64,000 nt of DNA from Thiobacillus denitrificans (GCA_020723405.1 DYIY01000002.1:310001-374000), one strand, 5' to 3'; counted from the stretch's first letter, positions 34,917 to 45,238 are shown. Made by a program: numbers and translations. Notes: generated from the letters alone by a model not told the origin.

Positions 34917-37177
34917 TTGCCCAGGAGTTGGAAGTCAGTCTGCACATGGCCTTCATGGAGGCCCGGCAGAAGCGCCACGAGTTCATCACCGTGGAGCATC
35001 TCCTCCTCGCCATGCTCGACAACCCGTCGGCGGCCGAAGTGTTGCGCGCCTGCGCCGCCAACATCGACGACCTGCGCAAGAAGCTGGCCGACTTCATCGA
35101 ACGCCACACGCCCAGAGTGCCCGGCGAGGCCGACGTGGACACCCAGCCCACCCTGGGCTTCCAACGGGTGATCCAGCGGGCCATCCTGCACGTGCAATCC
35201 TCCGGCAAGAAGGAAGTCACAGGCGCCAACGTGCTGGTGGCCATCTTCGGCGAGAAGGACTCCCACGCCCTGCATTTCCTCTCCCAGCAGGGCCTGTCCC
35301 GGCTGGACGTGGTGAACTTCATCTCCCACGGCATCACCAAGGCCCCCCAGGAAGCCGCGCCCAGCGGTCGCCAGGAACCCGCTGGGGAACAGCAGGAAGG
35401 CGAGGACAAGAGCGCCTCCCCCCTGGAATCCTTCACCACCAACCTGAACGCCCAGGCCCTGGCCGGCAAGATCGATCCCCTCATCGGCCGGGATCTGGAA
35501 CTGGAAAGGGTCATCCAGACCCTGTGCCGACGGCGCAAGAACAACCCCCTGCTGGTGGGTGAGGCCGGTGTGGGCAAGACGGCCATCGCCGAAGGCCTGG
35601 CGCGGCGGGTCATCGAACACAGCGTGCCTGACATTCTGGAAGGGGCCACGGTCTATGCCCTGGACATGGGTGCCCTGCTGGCCGGCACCAAATACCGGGG
35701 CGACTTTGAGCAACGCCTGAAGGCGGTGCTCAAGCAGTTGGCGGGCAATCCCAAGGCCATCCTGTTCATCGACGAAATCCATACGGTGATCGGTGCCGGC
35801 GCCGCTTCGGGCGGCACCCTTGATGCCTCCAACCTGCTCAAGCCGGCGCTTTCCTCGGGCCAGTTGCGCTGCATTGGCGCCACCACCTACAACGAGTTCA
35901 GGGGCATCTTCGAGAAGGATCACGCCCTGTCCCGGCGCTTCCAGAAAATCGACGTCAAGGAACCTTCCGTCGAGGAGACCGTGCTGATCCTCAAGGGCCT
36001 CAAGTCCCGCTTCGAATCCCATCATGGTGTCAAGTACACCCAGGGGGCCCTGTCCACCGCCGCCGAACTGTCGGCCCGCTACATCAACGATCGGCACCTG
36101 CCGGACAAGGCCATCGACGTCATCGACGAAGCCGGCGCCGCCCAGCGCATCCAACCCAAGTCCAGACAGAAGAAGGTCATCACCCCCAAGGAGATCGAAG
36201 ACATCGTCTCCAAGATCGCCAGGGTGCCGGCCAAGACCGTGGCCAGCGACGAACGCAATGCCCTGAAGAGCCTGGATCGGGATCTGCGCGCCGTGGTGTT
36301 CGGCCAGGACAAAGCCATCGAAGCCCTGGCCACCGCCATCAAGATGTCCCGCTCCGGACTGGGCAACCCGGCCAAGCCCATCGGCTCCTTCCTGTTCTCC
36401 GGCCCCACCGGGGTAGGCAAGACGGAAGTGGCCCGGCAACTGGCCTACACCCTGGGGGTGGAACTGATCCGCTTCGACATGTCGGAATACATGGAGCGCC
36501 ATGCGGTCTCCCGCCTCATCGGCGCACCGCCCGGATACGTGGGCTTCGAGCAGGGCGGCCTGCTCACCGAGGCCATCACCAAGAACCCCTACGCGGTACT
36601 CCTGCTGGACGAGATCGAGAAGGCCCATCCGGACATCTACAACGTGCTGCTCCAGGTCATGGATCACGGCACCCTTACCGACAACAACGGCCGCAAGGCG
36701 GACTTCCGCAACGTGGTGATCATCATGACCACCAACGCCGGTGCCGAAGCCATGACCAAGACGGGCATCGGTTTCGCCCTGCCCACCAAGGCCGGCGACG
36801 AGATGGCCGACATCAAGCGCATGTTCACGCCCGAGTTCCGCAACCGTCTGGACGCCATGATCTCCTTCGCCCCCCTGACCGAGGAAATCATCCTGCGGGT
36901 GGTGGACAAGTTCCTCATGCAGCTCGAAGAACAACTCCACGCCAAGAAGGTGGAAGCCCATTTCACCGAAGCTCTGCGTGCCTGGCTGGCCAGAAAGGGC
37001 TTCGATCCCCTCATGGGGGCCCGGCCCATGTCCCGGCTCATCCAGGACACCATCCGCAAGGCCTTGGCGGACGAACTGCTGTTCGGCCGTCTGAGCGAGG
37101 GTGGGGAAGTGACGGTGGATCTGGACGAACAGGAAGCGATCCAACTGGCCTTCAGCAAGGAACTTGAACCGGCCTGA
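34913..37177 (+). CDS. clpA: ATP-dependent Clp protease ATP-binding subunit ClpA
   Basis: 754 residues from the ATG that overlaps the clpS stop. N-terminal Clp repeats ([26 protein letters not shown]), first AAA+ domain with GEAGVGKTA and [13 protein letters not shown], second with GPTGVGKTE and [12 protein letters not shown]. The IGF/IGL-type ClpP docking loop is seen as KTGIGFALP. It unfolds substrates for ClpP. clpP is not in the window. A clear terminator follows. Confidence 0.98.
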   Translation: MIAQELEVSLHMAFMEARQKRHEFITVEHLLLAMLDNPSAAEVLRACAANIDDLRKKLADFIERHTPRVPGEADVDTQPTLGFQRVIQRAILHVQSSGKKEVTGANVLVAIFGEKDSHALHFLSQQGLSRLDVVNFISHGITKAPQEAAPSGRQEPAGEQQEGEDKSASPLESFTTNLNAQALAGKIDPLIGRDLELERVIQTLCRRRKNNPLLVGEAGVGKTAIAEGLARRVIEHSVPDILEGATVYALDMGALLAGTKYRGDFEQRLKAVLKQLAGNPKAILFIDEIHTVIGAGAASGGTLDASNLLKPALSSGQLRCIGATTYNEFRGIFEKDHALSRRFQKIDVKEPSVEETVLILKGLKSRFESHHGVKYTQGALSTAAELSARYINDRHLPDKAIDVIDEAGAAQRIQPKSRQKKVITPKEIEDIVSKIARVPAKTVASDERNALKSLDRDLRAVVFGQDKAIEALATAIKMSRSGLGNPAKPIGSFLFSGPTGVGKTEVARQLAYTLGVELIRFDMSEYMERHAVSRLIGAPPGYVGFEQGGLLTEAITKNPYAVLLLDEIEKAHPDIYNVLLQVMDHGTLTDNNGRKADFRNVVIIMTTNAGAEAMTKTGIGFALPTKAGDEMADIKRMFTPEFRNRLDAMISFAPLTEEIILRVVDKFLMQLEEQLHAKKVEAHFTEALRAWLARKGFDPLMGARPMSRLIQDTIRKALADELLFGRLSEGGEVTVDLDEQEAIQLAFSKELEPA

Positions 37178-37196
37178 ATACCTTGCTCAACACATT

Positions 37197-37228
37197 AAAA
37201 CAGGCGCGCATGCCCCTGTTTTATTTTG
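37197..37228 (+). terminator. Rho-independent terminator after clpA
   Basis: AAAACAGG and CCTGTTTT form an 8-bp stem with a 10-base loop, followed by TTTTATTTT. The A-run on the left arm means it may also stop transcripts from the convergent tatD gene. Confidence 0.85.
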
Positions 37229-37232
37229 TATT

Positions 37233-38003
37233 TCAAGCTTTCGCGCGGAACAGTCGGAAGAAGTTTTCCGTGGTGATCCGGGCCACCTCTTCCAGGGGTA
37301 TCCCGCGCAGGCTGGCAATTTCCTCGGCCACATGGCGCACGAAGGCGGGCTCGTTGCGCCGCCCCCGATGGGGTACCGGAGCCAGATAGGGGGCATCGGT
37401 CTCGATGAGCATCCGCTCCAGGGGAACCCGGCGGGCCACCTCCTTGAGGTCGGTTGCGCTCTTGAAACTGACGATGCCGGAGAAGGAGATGTAAAAGCCC
37501 ATGTCCATGGCAGCCTGGGCTACCTCCCAGGACTCGGTGAAACAATGCATGACGCCCCCGGCCTGAGCGGCCTCCTCCTCGGCCATGATGGCCAAGGTGT
37601 CTTCCGCCGCGTTGCGAGTGTGGATGATGAGGGGCATCCGGGCCTGCCGGGCGGCGCGGATATGGGTGCGGAAGCGGGTCCGTTGCCAGTCCACCTCCTC
37701 TCGTTTCATGCGGTAGTAATCCAGCCCCGTTTCGCCGATGGCCACCACCTTGGGCCGGCTGGCCAGTTCCAGCAGATCGGCCACGCCCGGCTCCCGGCCC
37801 TCGTCGTGGTCGGGATGGACCCCCACCGAGGCAAACAGGTTGTCGTGGGCCGCCGCCAACGCCAGGACCCGGGGCAGGTTTTCCAGATTCACCGCCACGC
37901 ACAGGGCATGGCTCACCTCGGCCTGTGCCATGCGGGCAAGCAAAGGCGCCACCCCTTCACTGAAATCGGGGAAATCGATGTGGCAATGGGAATCGATGAA
38001 CAT
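37233..38003 (-). CDS. TatD family metal-dependent DNase (YcfH type)
   Basis: 256 residues. Metal ligands: DSHCHIDF at the N-terminus, the glutamate in IGETGLDYY, HTRNA, MHCFTE and the aspartate in IETDAPYLAP. The order and length match the YcfH branch, which commonly lies next to holB and pilZ. It is a probable 3'-5' exonuclease; the physiological role is not settled. It is separated from pilZ by palindromic repeat B copy 2. It converges with clpA. Confidence 0.93.
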   Translation of the reverse strand: MFIDSHCHIDFPDFSEGVAPLLARMAQAEVSHALCVAVNLENLPRVLALAAAHDNLFASVGVHPDHDEGREPGVADLLELASRPKVVAIGETGLDYYRMKREEVDWQRTRFRTHIRAARQARMPLIIHTRNAAEDTLAIMAEEEAAQAGGVMHCFTESWEVAQAAMDMGFYISFSGIVSFKSATDLKEVARRVPLERMLIETDAPYLAPVPHRGRRNEPAFVRHVAEEIASLRGIPLEEVARITTENFFRLFRAKA

Positions 38004-38009
38004 GTTTGG

Positions 38010-38099
38010 AGCGGGTAGCCGGTAGTTTGTAGTCGGTAGCGAAGCACTTCCGCGCCTGCGGCGCTGAAACGGCTACAGACTACCGACTACCCGCTACCG
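38010..38099. repeat. Palindromic repeat family B, copy 2 (pilZ-tatD gap)
   Basis: GCGGGTAGCCGGTAG and GTAGTCGGTAG on the left, CTACAGACTACCGACTACCC on the right, centre CGCGCCTGCGGCGC. It fills the whole pilZ-tatD gap. Confidence 0.92.
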
Positions 38100-38104
38100 A
38101 TGGA

Positions 38105-38470
38105 TCACATGGTATGGGTGTGCCGGGTGGACTTCATGGCATTGCCCAGGATGCCTTCGATCTTCTGCCGCACGGTGTTGGCCCCTTCGCTCTCGTCGAA
38201 CTGCACGCCAATGCCCTGCTGTCGGCTGCCCTGGGCACCGGAGGGGGTGATCCACACCACCTTGCCGGAAATGGGCAGTTTGTTGGGGTCGTCCATGAGG
38301 GTGAGCAGCATGTAGACCTGGTCCCCCATCTGGTAAGGACGGTTGGTGGGAATGAACAGGCCACCCCCCTTCACATAAGGCATATAGGCCGCATACAGGG
38401 CGGAGCGCTCCTTGATGGCCAGGGAGAGCATGCCGGCCCGGCCGGCCGGTTGGCGTGCGGCTTCGCTCAT
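38105..38470 (-). CDS. pilZ: PilZ domain protein, type IV pilus type
   Basis: 121 residues from MSEAARQPAG at 38470. The body (MLSLAIKERSALYAAYMPYVKGGGLFIPT, then VYMLLTLMDDP, VVWITP, GIGVQFDE) matches the PilZ proper group of Pseudomonas and Xanthomonas, which lacks the RxxxR and D/NxSxxG c-di-GMP-binding residues. It is coupled to holB by 4 bases. In Pseudomonas the same order pilZ-holB-tmk is known, and PilZ is needed for pilus assembly through PilB/FimX. So it probably does not bind c-di-GMP itself. Confidence 0.92.
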   Translation of the reverse strand: MSEAARQPAGRAGMLSLAIKERSALYAAYMPYVKGGGLFIPTNRPYQMGDQVYMLLTLMDDPNKLPISGKVVWITPSGAQGSRQQGIGVQFDESEGANTVRQKIEGILGNAMKSTRHTHTM

Positions 38471-39462
38471 GGTCTGCCTTTGCTCACTTGGATGTAGCGG
38501 ATGAGCCAGGATTCTAGCAACATCTGGGCATTGAGCGGATGACGCAGCCAACGGGCGGCAGCGGTGATCTCTGCCTGGAAGGCCAGCAGGCCGGCCAGAT
38601 CCGCCTGCCGGCCGATTTGCTCCGCCACCTTTGTCCGGTCCTGGAAGTAGCGGGGCGCGCCCGCCAGACGGGTGGCCAGCAGATCGGCCAGCCAGCGGGC
38701 CAGCCAGCCCCAGGCGTCGGCCAGATCGTCCTTATGGGCCTGGGCCAGGACACAAGCGTCCAGACGAGCCGGTTCGGACAGGGCATCGAGGAAGGCATCC
38801 CGCCGCCCACTACGCTCAGGATCGGCGTAAGCCAGCGCGGAGAGAGGGGCGCCGCCGGCCTCCGCCAGCAAGGCTTCCGGCGCCGCCACACCTGCTTGTG
38901 CCAGCCAGTCCAGGGCCACGCTCCGGGAGGGGGGATTCACTGCAACCTGCCGGCAACGGGATAATACGGTGGGCAGCAGGCGCCCGGGCTTGTGCGACAC
39001 CAAGAGCAGCAACACCTGGGGAGGAGGCTCCTCCAGGGTCTTCAACAAGGCATTGGCGGCGGCTACGTTCATGTGCTCGGCCGGGTGGATGACGGCGGCC
39101 CGCCAGCCGCCCCGGTGGGCGCTGAGGGTGAGGAATTCGGTCATGGTCCGCACCGCTTCCACGCTGATCAGGCGGCCGCCCTTCCTGGCAGGTTTGTCCC
39201 CCTCCTCCCCATCTGCTTCCTGGGGCTCCACCAGGCGGAAATCGGGATGGTTGCCCTGGCTGAACCAGTTGCAGGCATCACAGCGGCCACAGGCGCCACC
39301 TGTTTCTGGCGATTCACAGAGCAGCCATTGCACCAGCGCCAGGGCCAGATCGCGTTTGCCTACACCCGCCGGGCCGTGCAGGAGCAGGGCATGGGGCAGC
39401 CGCTGCCGTTCCCCGGCAATCTGGCGGAACAGGATCTGGTTCCAGGGATGGATCACGCCCAT
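38467..39462 (-). CDS. holB: DNA polymerase III subunit delta'
   Basis: 331 residues. P-loop-like HGPAGVGKRDLALALVQ, zinc module CGRCDACNWFSQGNHPDF, and the SRC-type motif LPTVLSRCRQVAV that acts in trans on clamp-loader ATPase sites. It belongs to the clamp-loader complex. It overlaps the tmk stop by 10 bases and the pilZ start by 4, so the genes are tightly coupled. Confidence 0.96.
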   Translation of the reverse strand: MGVIHPWNQILFRQIAGERQRLPHALLLHGPAGVGKRDLALALVQWLLCESPETGGACGRCDACNWFSQGNHPDFRLVEPQEADGEEGDKPARKGGRLISVEAVRTMTEFLTLSAHRGGWRAAVIHPAEHMNVAAANALLKTLEEPPPQVLLLLVSHKPGRLLPTVLSRCRQVAVNPPSRSVALDWLAQAGVAAPEALLAEAGGAPLSALAYADPERSGRRDAFLDALSEPARLDACVLAQAHKDDLADAWGWLARWLADLLATRLAGAPRYFQDRTKVAEQIGRQADLAGLLAFQAEITAAARWLRHPLNAQMLLESWLIRYIQVSKGRP

Positions 39463-40061
39463 GACTCCAGCAGGCGCTGCAACTGGCTGCGCACTTCGGC
39501 CAGGGGACGCCCCCCGTCGATGATCCGGATGCGCTCAGGCTGGGCTCGGGCCCGACGTAGATAGGCGTCACGCACCCGCTCGTGGAAATCCCGCCGTTCC
39601 CGTTCGAAGCGGTCGGGATCCCGCGCGGAGGCCAAGCGCCGGGCGGCCTCCTCGGGTGCCAGATCGAAGAGCAGGGTCAAATCCGGTTGCAAACCTTCCT
39701 GTACCCACTGCTCCAGCAACTCCAGCCGGGATTCGGGCAGGCCCCGCCCGCCGCATTGGTAAGCGAAACTGGCGTCGGTGAAGCGGTCGGAAATCACCAC
39801 CTCGCCCGCCGCCAGGGCCGGACGGATGAGGGTTTCAATGTGCTCCCGGCGGGCGGCGAACATGACCAGGGCCTCCGTGTCGGGCTGCATGGGTTGATGC
39901 AGGACCAATTCCCGCAGTTTCTCGCCGATGGGCGTGCCCCCCGGTTCCCGGGTCAGGCGAACCGTCCGGCCCCGGTTGCGGAACCAGTCGGCCAACCAGT
40001 CCAGATGGCTGCTCTTGCCGGCGCCGTCCACGCCTTCCAGGGTGATGAAGCATCCTTGCAT
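39453..40061 (-). CDS. tmk: Thymidylate kinase
   Basis: 202 residues from the ATG at 40061. P-loop LEGVDGAGKSSH, the DR(F/Y) motif SDRFTDASFAYQ with G-G-R-G, and the lid region RFERERRDFHERVRDAYL. It phosphorylates dTMP. The frame extends upstream through mltG but that is not coding. It follows mltG after 8 bp. Confidence 0.96.
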   Translation of the reverse strand: MQGCFITLEGVDGAGKSSHLDWLADWFRNRGRTVRLTREPGGTPIGEKLRELVLHQPMQPDTEALVMFAARREHIETLIRPALAAGEVVISDRFTDASFAYQCGGRGLPESRLELLEQWVQEGLQPDLTLLFDLAPEEAARRLASARDPDRFERERRDFHERVRDAYLRRARAQPERIRIIDGGRPLAEVRSQLQRLLESWA

Positions 40062-40069
40062 GATTCGTT

Positions 40070-41047
40070 TCAGCGTTGGTAGCGGTTGACGGCCCGATTG
40101 TGGGCTTCCAGTGTCTCGGAGAAAACATGCCGACCATTGCCCTTGGCCACGAAATAGAGGGCACGGCTGGGTTCCGGGTTCAGGGCCGCGCGCAGGGCTT
40201 CCAGGCCCGGCAGGGCGATGGGGCCGGGCGGCAAACCGGCCCGGGTGTAGGTGTTGTAGGGTGTGTCGGTGAGCAGATCGACCTTGCGCAGGTTGCCGTC
40301 GAAGGACGGCCCCAGGCCATAGATCACCGTGGGATCGGTCTGCAGGCGCATCCCGATGCGCAGGCGGTTGATGAATACTGCGGCGATCAGCGGGCGTTCT
40401 TCCGCCGCTCCGGTTTCCTTTTCGACGATGGAGGCCATGACCAGGGCCTCGTAGGGCGTGCGGTAGGGCAGATTCGTGGCCCGGGCGGCCCACTGGGTTT
40501 CCAGATGCCGGGCCATGGCCTGCTGGGCGCGGCGATACAGGGCCAGATCGGCACTCCCCTGATCGAAGAAGTAGGTGTCCGGGAAAAACAGGCCTTCTGC
40601 GTTGCGGTCCGTCATGCCCAGTTCCACCAGCAGCGCCTCGTCCGTCATGCCCGCCGTGTCGTGGCGCAACCCTCCATGGGCATCCACCGCTTGGCGCATC
40701 TGCCGGAAGGTCCAGCCTTCCACGATGGTGAGCTTGCCCAGCAGAGTATCTCCGGCAGTGATCTTGCGCAGCAGATCCAGCGGGCTGGCGGGTGCCTCCA
40801 GGCCATAGCTGCCGGCCTTGATGGAGGATTCCTGGCCGCTCAGACGAGCCAGGAGGACGAAGGCCCAGGGCTGTTCCAGGGCCCCCAGTGTATGCAGATC
40901 CTGGCTCACGGACTTGAGAGTGGCACCCCGCTCCACCGAAAAGGCCAGGGGATAGCCCCCGCCGTCGGGAAGCGTGGTGGCGTAGTGAAGGAGCCAGCCT
41001 GCCAGACCGGCCAGGGACAGGAGGAGGAGCAGAATCAGCTTACGCAT
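40070..41047 (-). CDS. mltG: Endolytic murein transglycosylase MltG
   Basis: 325 residues. One N-terminal membrane segment (LILLLLLSLAGLAGWLLHYA), a LysM-like region, and the YceG catalytic block (FFPDTYFF, ASIVEKETGAAEERPLIAAVFINRLRIGM with the catalytic glutamate, LQTDPTVIYGLG, PYNTYTRAGLPPGPI). It cuts nascent peptidoglycan strands at the inner membrane. Overlaps pabC by 8 bases. Confidence 0.96.
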   Translation of the reverse strand: MRKLILLLLLSLAGLAGWLLHYATTLPDGGGYPLAFSVERGATLKSVSQDLHTLGALEQPWAFVLLARLSGQESSIKAGSYGLEAPASPLDLLRKITAGDTLLGKLTIVEGWTFRQMRQAVDAHGGLRHDTAGMTDEALLVELGMTDRNAEGLFFPDTYFFDQGSADLALYRRAQQAMARHLETQWAARATNLPYRTPYEALVMASIVEKETGAAEERPLIAAVFINRLRIGMRLQTDPTVIYGLGPSFDGNLRKVDLLTDTPYNTYTRAGLPPGPIALPGLEALRAALNPEPSRALYFVAKGNGRHVFSETLEAHNRAVNRYQR

Positions 41048-41846
41048 CGAGCAGGGGGATCAGCCGGGGACTGATGACGGCCTCGGGCCAGGCCCGCGTT
41101 TCCAGGATGGCAACCCGGCGCAGGCCCATGAGACTGTTGCAGGCCAGCACCTCCTCGGCTGCCAGGAGGTCCGCCAGTTCCAGGTCGGCCTCCGCTGCCT
41201 CCAGGCCGGCCTGGCCGGCCAGGCAGAGAAGCCGGGCACGAGCCACGCCGGCCACGCCGCAACGGTCCAGACGGGGGGTGAGGAGCCGGCCCTCCCGCCA
41301 GAGGAAGAGGTTGCTCATGACGCCGGACACCAGACGGCCATCAACATCCAGCAGCACCCCTTCGTGGATCGTTGGATCATCCCATTCCCCCCGGGCCAAC
41401 ACGTTTTCCAGGCGGTTGAGGTGCTTGATGCCGGCCAGAGCAGGCTGGTGCCCCAGGCGCAGGTTGCAAACCCGCAGCCTGAGCCCCGCCGCGGGATATT
41501 CCGGGAGAGGCGAATCCCAGCAGGCCAGGATACGTGTGGGCAAGCCGATGGGCGCGTACCCCCTGGGGCCCAGGCCCCGGGTCACGGTGATGCGCAGTAC
41601 GCCCTGATCGGGGAGTGGGCCCAGGCGGTCCAGGTCATCCGCCAGGAGGTCCGCCCCGGGACAGGCCAGTTGCAGACGGGCGCAGTCAGCAGCCAGTTTG
41701 GCCAGGTGGGCCTCCCACCAGCGGGGCCGGCCGGCCACGATGGCCAGGGTGCGGAACACGCCGTCGCCGTAGGCCAGGCCCCGGTCCAGGGCCGGGACGG
41801 ACGACTCGGCCCGGCCGTTGATAAGCAGACGGGGGGTGCCAGCCAT
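41040..41846 (-). CDS. pabC: Aminodeoxychorismate lyase
   Basis: 268 residues, fold-type IV PLP enzyme. RGLAYGDGVFRTL near the N-terminus, the PLP lysine in AGIKHLNRLENVLAR, and GVMSNLFLW. It makes p-aminobenzoate for folate. Between fabF and mltG, the classical proteobacterial position. The gap to fabF is 19 bp. Confidence 0.95.
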   Translation of the reverse strand: MAGTPRLLINGRAESSVPALDRGLAYGDGVFRTLAIVAGRPRWWEAHLAKLAADCARLQLACPGADLLADDLDRLGPLPDQGVLRITVTRGLGPRGYAPIGLPTRILACWDSPLPEYPAAGLRLRVCNLRLGHQPALAGIKHLNRLENVLARGEWDDPTIHEGVLLDVDGRLVSGVMSNLFLWREGRLLTPRLDRCGVAGVARARLLCLAGQAGLEAAEADLELADLLAAEEVLACNSLMGLRRVAILETRAWPEAVISPRLIPLLDA

Positions 41847-41865
41847 GGAAACCCGGCGGCCGGCG

Positions 41866-43119
41866 TCAGATGCGGCGGAAGATCAGGGTGCCGTTGGTGC
41901 CGCCGAAGCCGAAATTGTTCTTCAGGGCCACGTCGATCTTCATGGACCGGGCGGTGTTGGCGCAGTAATCCAGGTCGCACTCCGGATCCTGCTCGAAGAT
42001 GTTGATGGTGGGGGGGGATATCTGGTGGTGCACGGCCAGGGCGGTGAACACCGATTCCAGACCGCCGGCACCACCCAGCAGGTGGCCGGTCATGGACTTG
42101 GTGGAATTGACCACCAGGTTGCGCGCCGCGTCGCCAAAGGCCAGCTTGATGGCGTTGGTTTCATTCCTGTCCCCCAGGGGGGTGGAGGTGCCGTGGGCGT
42201 TGATGTACTGGACCTGATCCGGATTCACGCCGGCATCCCGCAGGGCATTGACCATGGACCGCTTGGGACCGTCGGTGTCCGGGGCAGTCATGTGGAAGGC
42301 ATCGCCGCTCATGCCGAAGCCGGCGATCTCGGCGTAGATGCGCGCCCCCCGGGCCCTGGCGTGTTCGTATTCCTCCAGGACCATGACGCCGGCCCCTTCG
42401 CCCAGCACGAAACCGTCCCGGTCCTTGTCCCAGGGCCGGCTGGAGGTGGCCGGATCATCGTTACGGGTGGACAGGGCCTTGGCGGCGGAGAAACCGCCTA
42501 CGGCCAGGGGACAGACAGTGGATTCGGCACCACCGCAGACCATCACGTCGGCATCGTTGTGCTCGATCATCCGGGCGCTGGTGCCGATGGCATGCAGACC
42601 CGTGGTACAGGCCGTGACCACCGCCAGGTTGGGACCCTTGAGGCCGAGCAGGATGGACAGGTTGCCCGAGATCATGTTGATGATGGTGCCCGGGATGAAG
42701 AAAGGCGAAATCTTGCGCGGGCCGCCGGTCTCCACGTATGTCTTGTGGGTATCCTCGATCATGGGCAGGCCGCCGATGCCGGAACCGATGTTGACGCCGA
42801 TCCGTTCCCGGTTGGCATCGGTGATCTCCAGGCCGGAATCCTTGACCGCATCCAGACCGGCCGCCAGGCCGTAATGGATGAACACGTCCATCCGCCGGGC
42901 TTCCTTGGCCGACAGATAGCTGGCGACGTCGAAGTCCTTCACTTCACCGGCGATCTGGGAAGCGAAATTGGCCGGATCAAAACGGCTGATGCGGGTAATG
43001 CCCGACTTGCCGGCCAACAGGTTGGACCAGGCTTGCTCCACGGTGTTGCCCACCGGGGAGATCAGCCCCAAACCGGTGACCACCACGCGACGTCTGGCGG
43101 GACGGGAATCCTGGGACAA
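41866..43119 (-). CDS. fabF: 3-oxoacyl-ACP synthase II
   Basis: 417 residues. Catalytic cysteine in TACTTGLHAIG, the two histidines in NAHGTSTPLGD and STKSMTGHLLGGAGG, and the C-terminal NNFGFGGTNGTLIF. It elongates acyl-ACP and sets the C18:1 content. A 96-bp spacer to acpP contains a GC-rich inverted repeat (CCGGCCGGCGCGGTGCGC region) with no T-run. Confidence 0.97.
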   Translation of the reverse strand: MSQDSRPARRRVVVTGLGLISPVGNTVEQAWSNLLAGKSGITRISRFDPANFASQIAGEVKDFDVASYLSAKEARRMDVFIHYGLAAGLDAVKDSGLEITDANRERIGVNIGSGIGGLPMIEDTHKTYVETGGPRKISPFFIPGTIINMISGNLSILLGLKGPNLAVVTACTTGLHAIGTSARMIEHNDADVMVCGGAESTVCPLAVGGFSAAKALSTRNDDPATSSRPWDKDRDGFVLGEGAGVMVLEEYEHARARGARIYAEIAGFGMSGDAFHMTAPDTDGPKRSMVNALRDAGVNPDQVQYINAHGTSTPLGDRNETNAIKLAFGDAARNLVVNSTKSMTGHLLGGAGGLESVFTALAVHHQISPPTINIFEQDPECDLDYCANTARSMKIDVALKNNFGFGGTNGTLIFRRI

Positions 43120-43215
43120 GATGCGGCTCCTGTACGAACAATAAAACCCGGCCGGCGCGGTGCGCTTCGGCCGGGCGGATGCCGCCGGGAGCCCGGCGGC
43201 GCGCGTTGCGGGGTG

Positions 43216-43455
43216 TTACTTGTTCAGATGGCCGTTGATGTAGTCAACGGCCTGCTGGACGGTGGTGATCTTCTCGGCTTCCTCGTCGGGAATCTCACAC
43301 TCGAAAGCCTCTTCCAGAGCCATCACCAGTTCAACGGTGTCCAGGGAATCAGCGCCCAGGTCGTCCACGAAGGAGGACTCCAGCTTCACATCGGCCTCGT
43401 TGGCGCCCAGCTGCTCGGCGACGATCTTTTTGACACGTTGCTCAATATCACTCAT
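43216..43455 (-). CDS. acpP: Acyl carrier protein
   Basis: 79 residues from [10 protein letters not shown]. The phosphopantetheine site is S37 in GADSLDTVE. Very acidic, with C-terminal DYINGHLNK. The frame is open 8 codons further upstream, but the family start is used. It carries the growing acyl chain in fatty acid synthesis and sits between fabG and fabF as usual. Confidence 0.98.
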   Translation of the reverse strand: MSDIEQRVKKIVAEQLGANEADVKLESSFVDDLGADSLDTVELVMALEEAFECEIPDEEAEKITTVQQAVDYINGHLNK

Positions 43456-43557
43456 CAGAAAACTCCCTACGGGTAGCAAAAAAGCGGGGGCATTCTAGCA
43501 AAATCCCCGGGTTGAAGAATCAGGTGTGAAACGAATATTCGCGGGAATATACCCGCT

Positions 43558-44295
43558 TCAGTCCATGTACATGCCACCGTTCACGTGCAGGGTGGCGCCG
43601 GTCACGTAAGCCGCCCCGTCGGAGGCCAGGAAGGCCACGGCGTGGGCGATGTCCTCGGGCGTGCCCAGCTTGCCCAGGGGAATGCGCTCCAGCAGCTTGG
43701 TCCGCGCCGCCTCGGGCAGGGCCTTGGTCATGTCGGTGTCGATGAAGCCGGGGGCCACGCAGTTCACGGTGATGCCCCGGCTGCCCACTTCCTGGGCAAG
43801 GGATTTGGAGAAACCGATCATGCCGGCCTTGGCCGCGGCATAGTTGGTCTGCCCGGCGTTGCCCGAAGCCCCCACCACGGAGGCGATGTTGACGATGCGG
43901 CCGAAACGGGCCTTCATCATGGGGCGCAACACGGCCCGCGACAGGCGGAACACGGAGGTGAGGTTGGTGTCCATGATGGCCGCCCATTCCTCGTCCTTCA
44001 TGCGCATGAGCAGGTTGTCCCGGGTGATGCCGGCGTTGTTGACCAGCACATCCAGGCGCCCGTGGCGGGCCAGGATTCCCTCCACCACGGCGTCCACGCT
44101 GGCCGGATCGTTGACATTGAGGGGCAGCCCTTCTCCCTTGAGCCCGGCTTGCGCCAGCCCGGCGGCAATGTCCGCCGCACCCGCCTCGCTGGTGGCGGTG
44201 CCCACCACCAGGCAACCGGCCCGGCCCAGAGCATGCAGGATGGCCTTGCCGATTCCCCGGGATGCGCCGGTTACCAATGCCACGCGTGTTTCCAT
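43558..44295 (-). CDS. fabG: 3-oxoacyl-ACP reductase
   Basis: 245 residues, short-chain dehydrogenase. NADPH-binding GASRGIGKAI, NNAGITRDNLLMRM, and the catalytic S-Y-K set in NIASVVGASGNAGQTNYAAAK. It performs the first reduction in each elongation round. It follows fabD after 10 bp; the 102-bp gap before acpP may carry an extra promoter, but none is clear. Confidence 0.97.
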   Translation of the reverse strand: METRVALVTGASRGIGKAILHALGRAGCLVVGTATSEAGAADIAAGLAQAGLKGEGLPLNVNDPASVDAVVEGILARHGRLDVLVNNAGITRDNLLMRMKDEEWAAIMDTNLTSVFRLSRAVLRPMMKARFGRIVNIASVVGASGNAGQTNYAAAKAGMIGFSKSLAQEVGSRGITVNCVAPGFIDTDMTKALPEAARTKLLERIPLGKLGTPEDIAHAVAFLASDGAAYVTGATLHVNGGMYMD

Positions 44296-44305
44296 GGGAT
44301 TCTCC

Positions 44306-45238
44306 TCAGTCCTGGGTCTTGGTCAGCAGATCAGTCAGGCCGGCGGCATCGGCCAGGGCCAGCGACGCCACGCCTTCGGCGATGCGTTTGTTGAGCCCCG
44401 CCAGCACCTTGCCGGGGCCGCACTCGGCCACCAGGGGAATGCCGCCTGCGGCCATGGCCCGCACCGTCTCCACCCAACGCACCGGGCTGTAGAGTTGGCG
44501 GGCCAGGGCGTCGCGGATGGCCGCCGGGTCGGCGTGGCTGGCCACGTCGGCATTATGCAGGACAGGGACCACCGGCGCCTTGACCTGGATACCGTCCAGC
44601 GCAGCCAGCAGCTTGTCCGCCGCAGGCTTCATGAGGGCGCAGTGGGAAGGTACGGAAACCGGCAGGGGCAAGGCCCGCTTGGCGCCCTTTTCCTTGGCCA
44701 GGACGCAGCCCCGGTCCACGGCGGCCTTGTGGCCGGCGATGACCACCTGACCCGGTGAATTGAAATTGACGGCCTCCAGCACCTCCCCCTGGGCCGCTTC
44801 GGCGCACACGGCCAGCACGGCGGCGTCGTCCAGACCCAGCACGGCAGCCATGGCTCCGACCCCTTCCGGGACAGCGGATTGCATGGCCTCGGCCCGCAAT
44901 CGCACCAGTTTCACCCCATCGGCAAAGTCCAGGGCGCCGGCACACACCAGGGCGGTGTATTCCCCCAGACTGTGGCCGGCCATGAGGGCAGGCACACGCC
45001 CACCCTGGTCGAGCCAGAGCCGGTAGACGGCCACGCCGGCCGCCAGCATGGCCGGCTGGGTATTGACGGTCTGGTTGAGCAGATCGGCGGGCCCCTCGGC
45101 CACCAGGGCCCATAAATCCTGGCCCAGGGCGGCGGAGGCCTGGGCGAAGGTGTCCCGCACCACGGCGGCGTCACCATAGGCGGCCATCATGCCCACGGAC
45201 TGGGAACCCTGGCCGGGAAAAGCAAAGGCGAAGTTCAT
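44306..45238 (-). CDS. fabD: Malonyl-CoA:ACP transacylase
   Basis: 310 residues. FAFPGQGSQSVGM start, nucleophile in AGHSLGEYTAL, the QPAMLAAGVAVYRL segment with its catalytic arginine region, and the histidine in VPSHCALM. It loads malonate on ACP. It follows fabH after 98 bp. Confidence 0.97.
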   Translation of the reverse strand: MNFAFAFPGQGSQSVGMMAAYGDAAVVRDTFAQASAALGQDLWALVAEGPADLLNQTVNTQPAMLAAGVAVYRLWLDQGGRVPALMAGHSLGEYTALVCAGALDFADGVKLVRLRAEAMQSAVPEGVGAMAAVLGLDDAAVLAVCAEAAQGEVLEAVNFNSPGQVVIAGHKAAVDRGCVLAKEKGAKRALPLPVSVPSHCALMKPAADKLLAALDGIQVKAPVVPVLHNADVASHADPAAIRDALARQLYSPVRWVETVRAMAAGGIPLVAECGPGKVLAGLNKRIAEGVASLALADAAGLTDLLTKTQD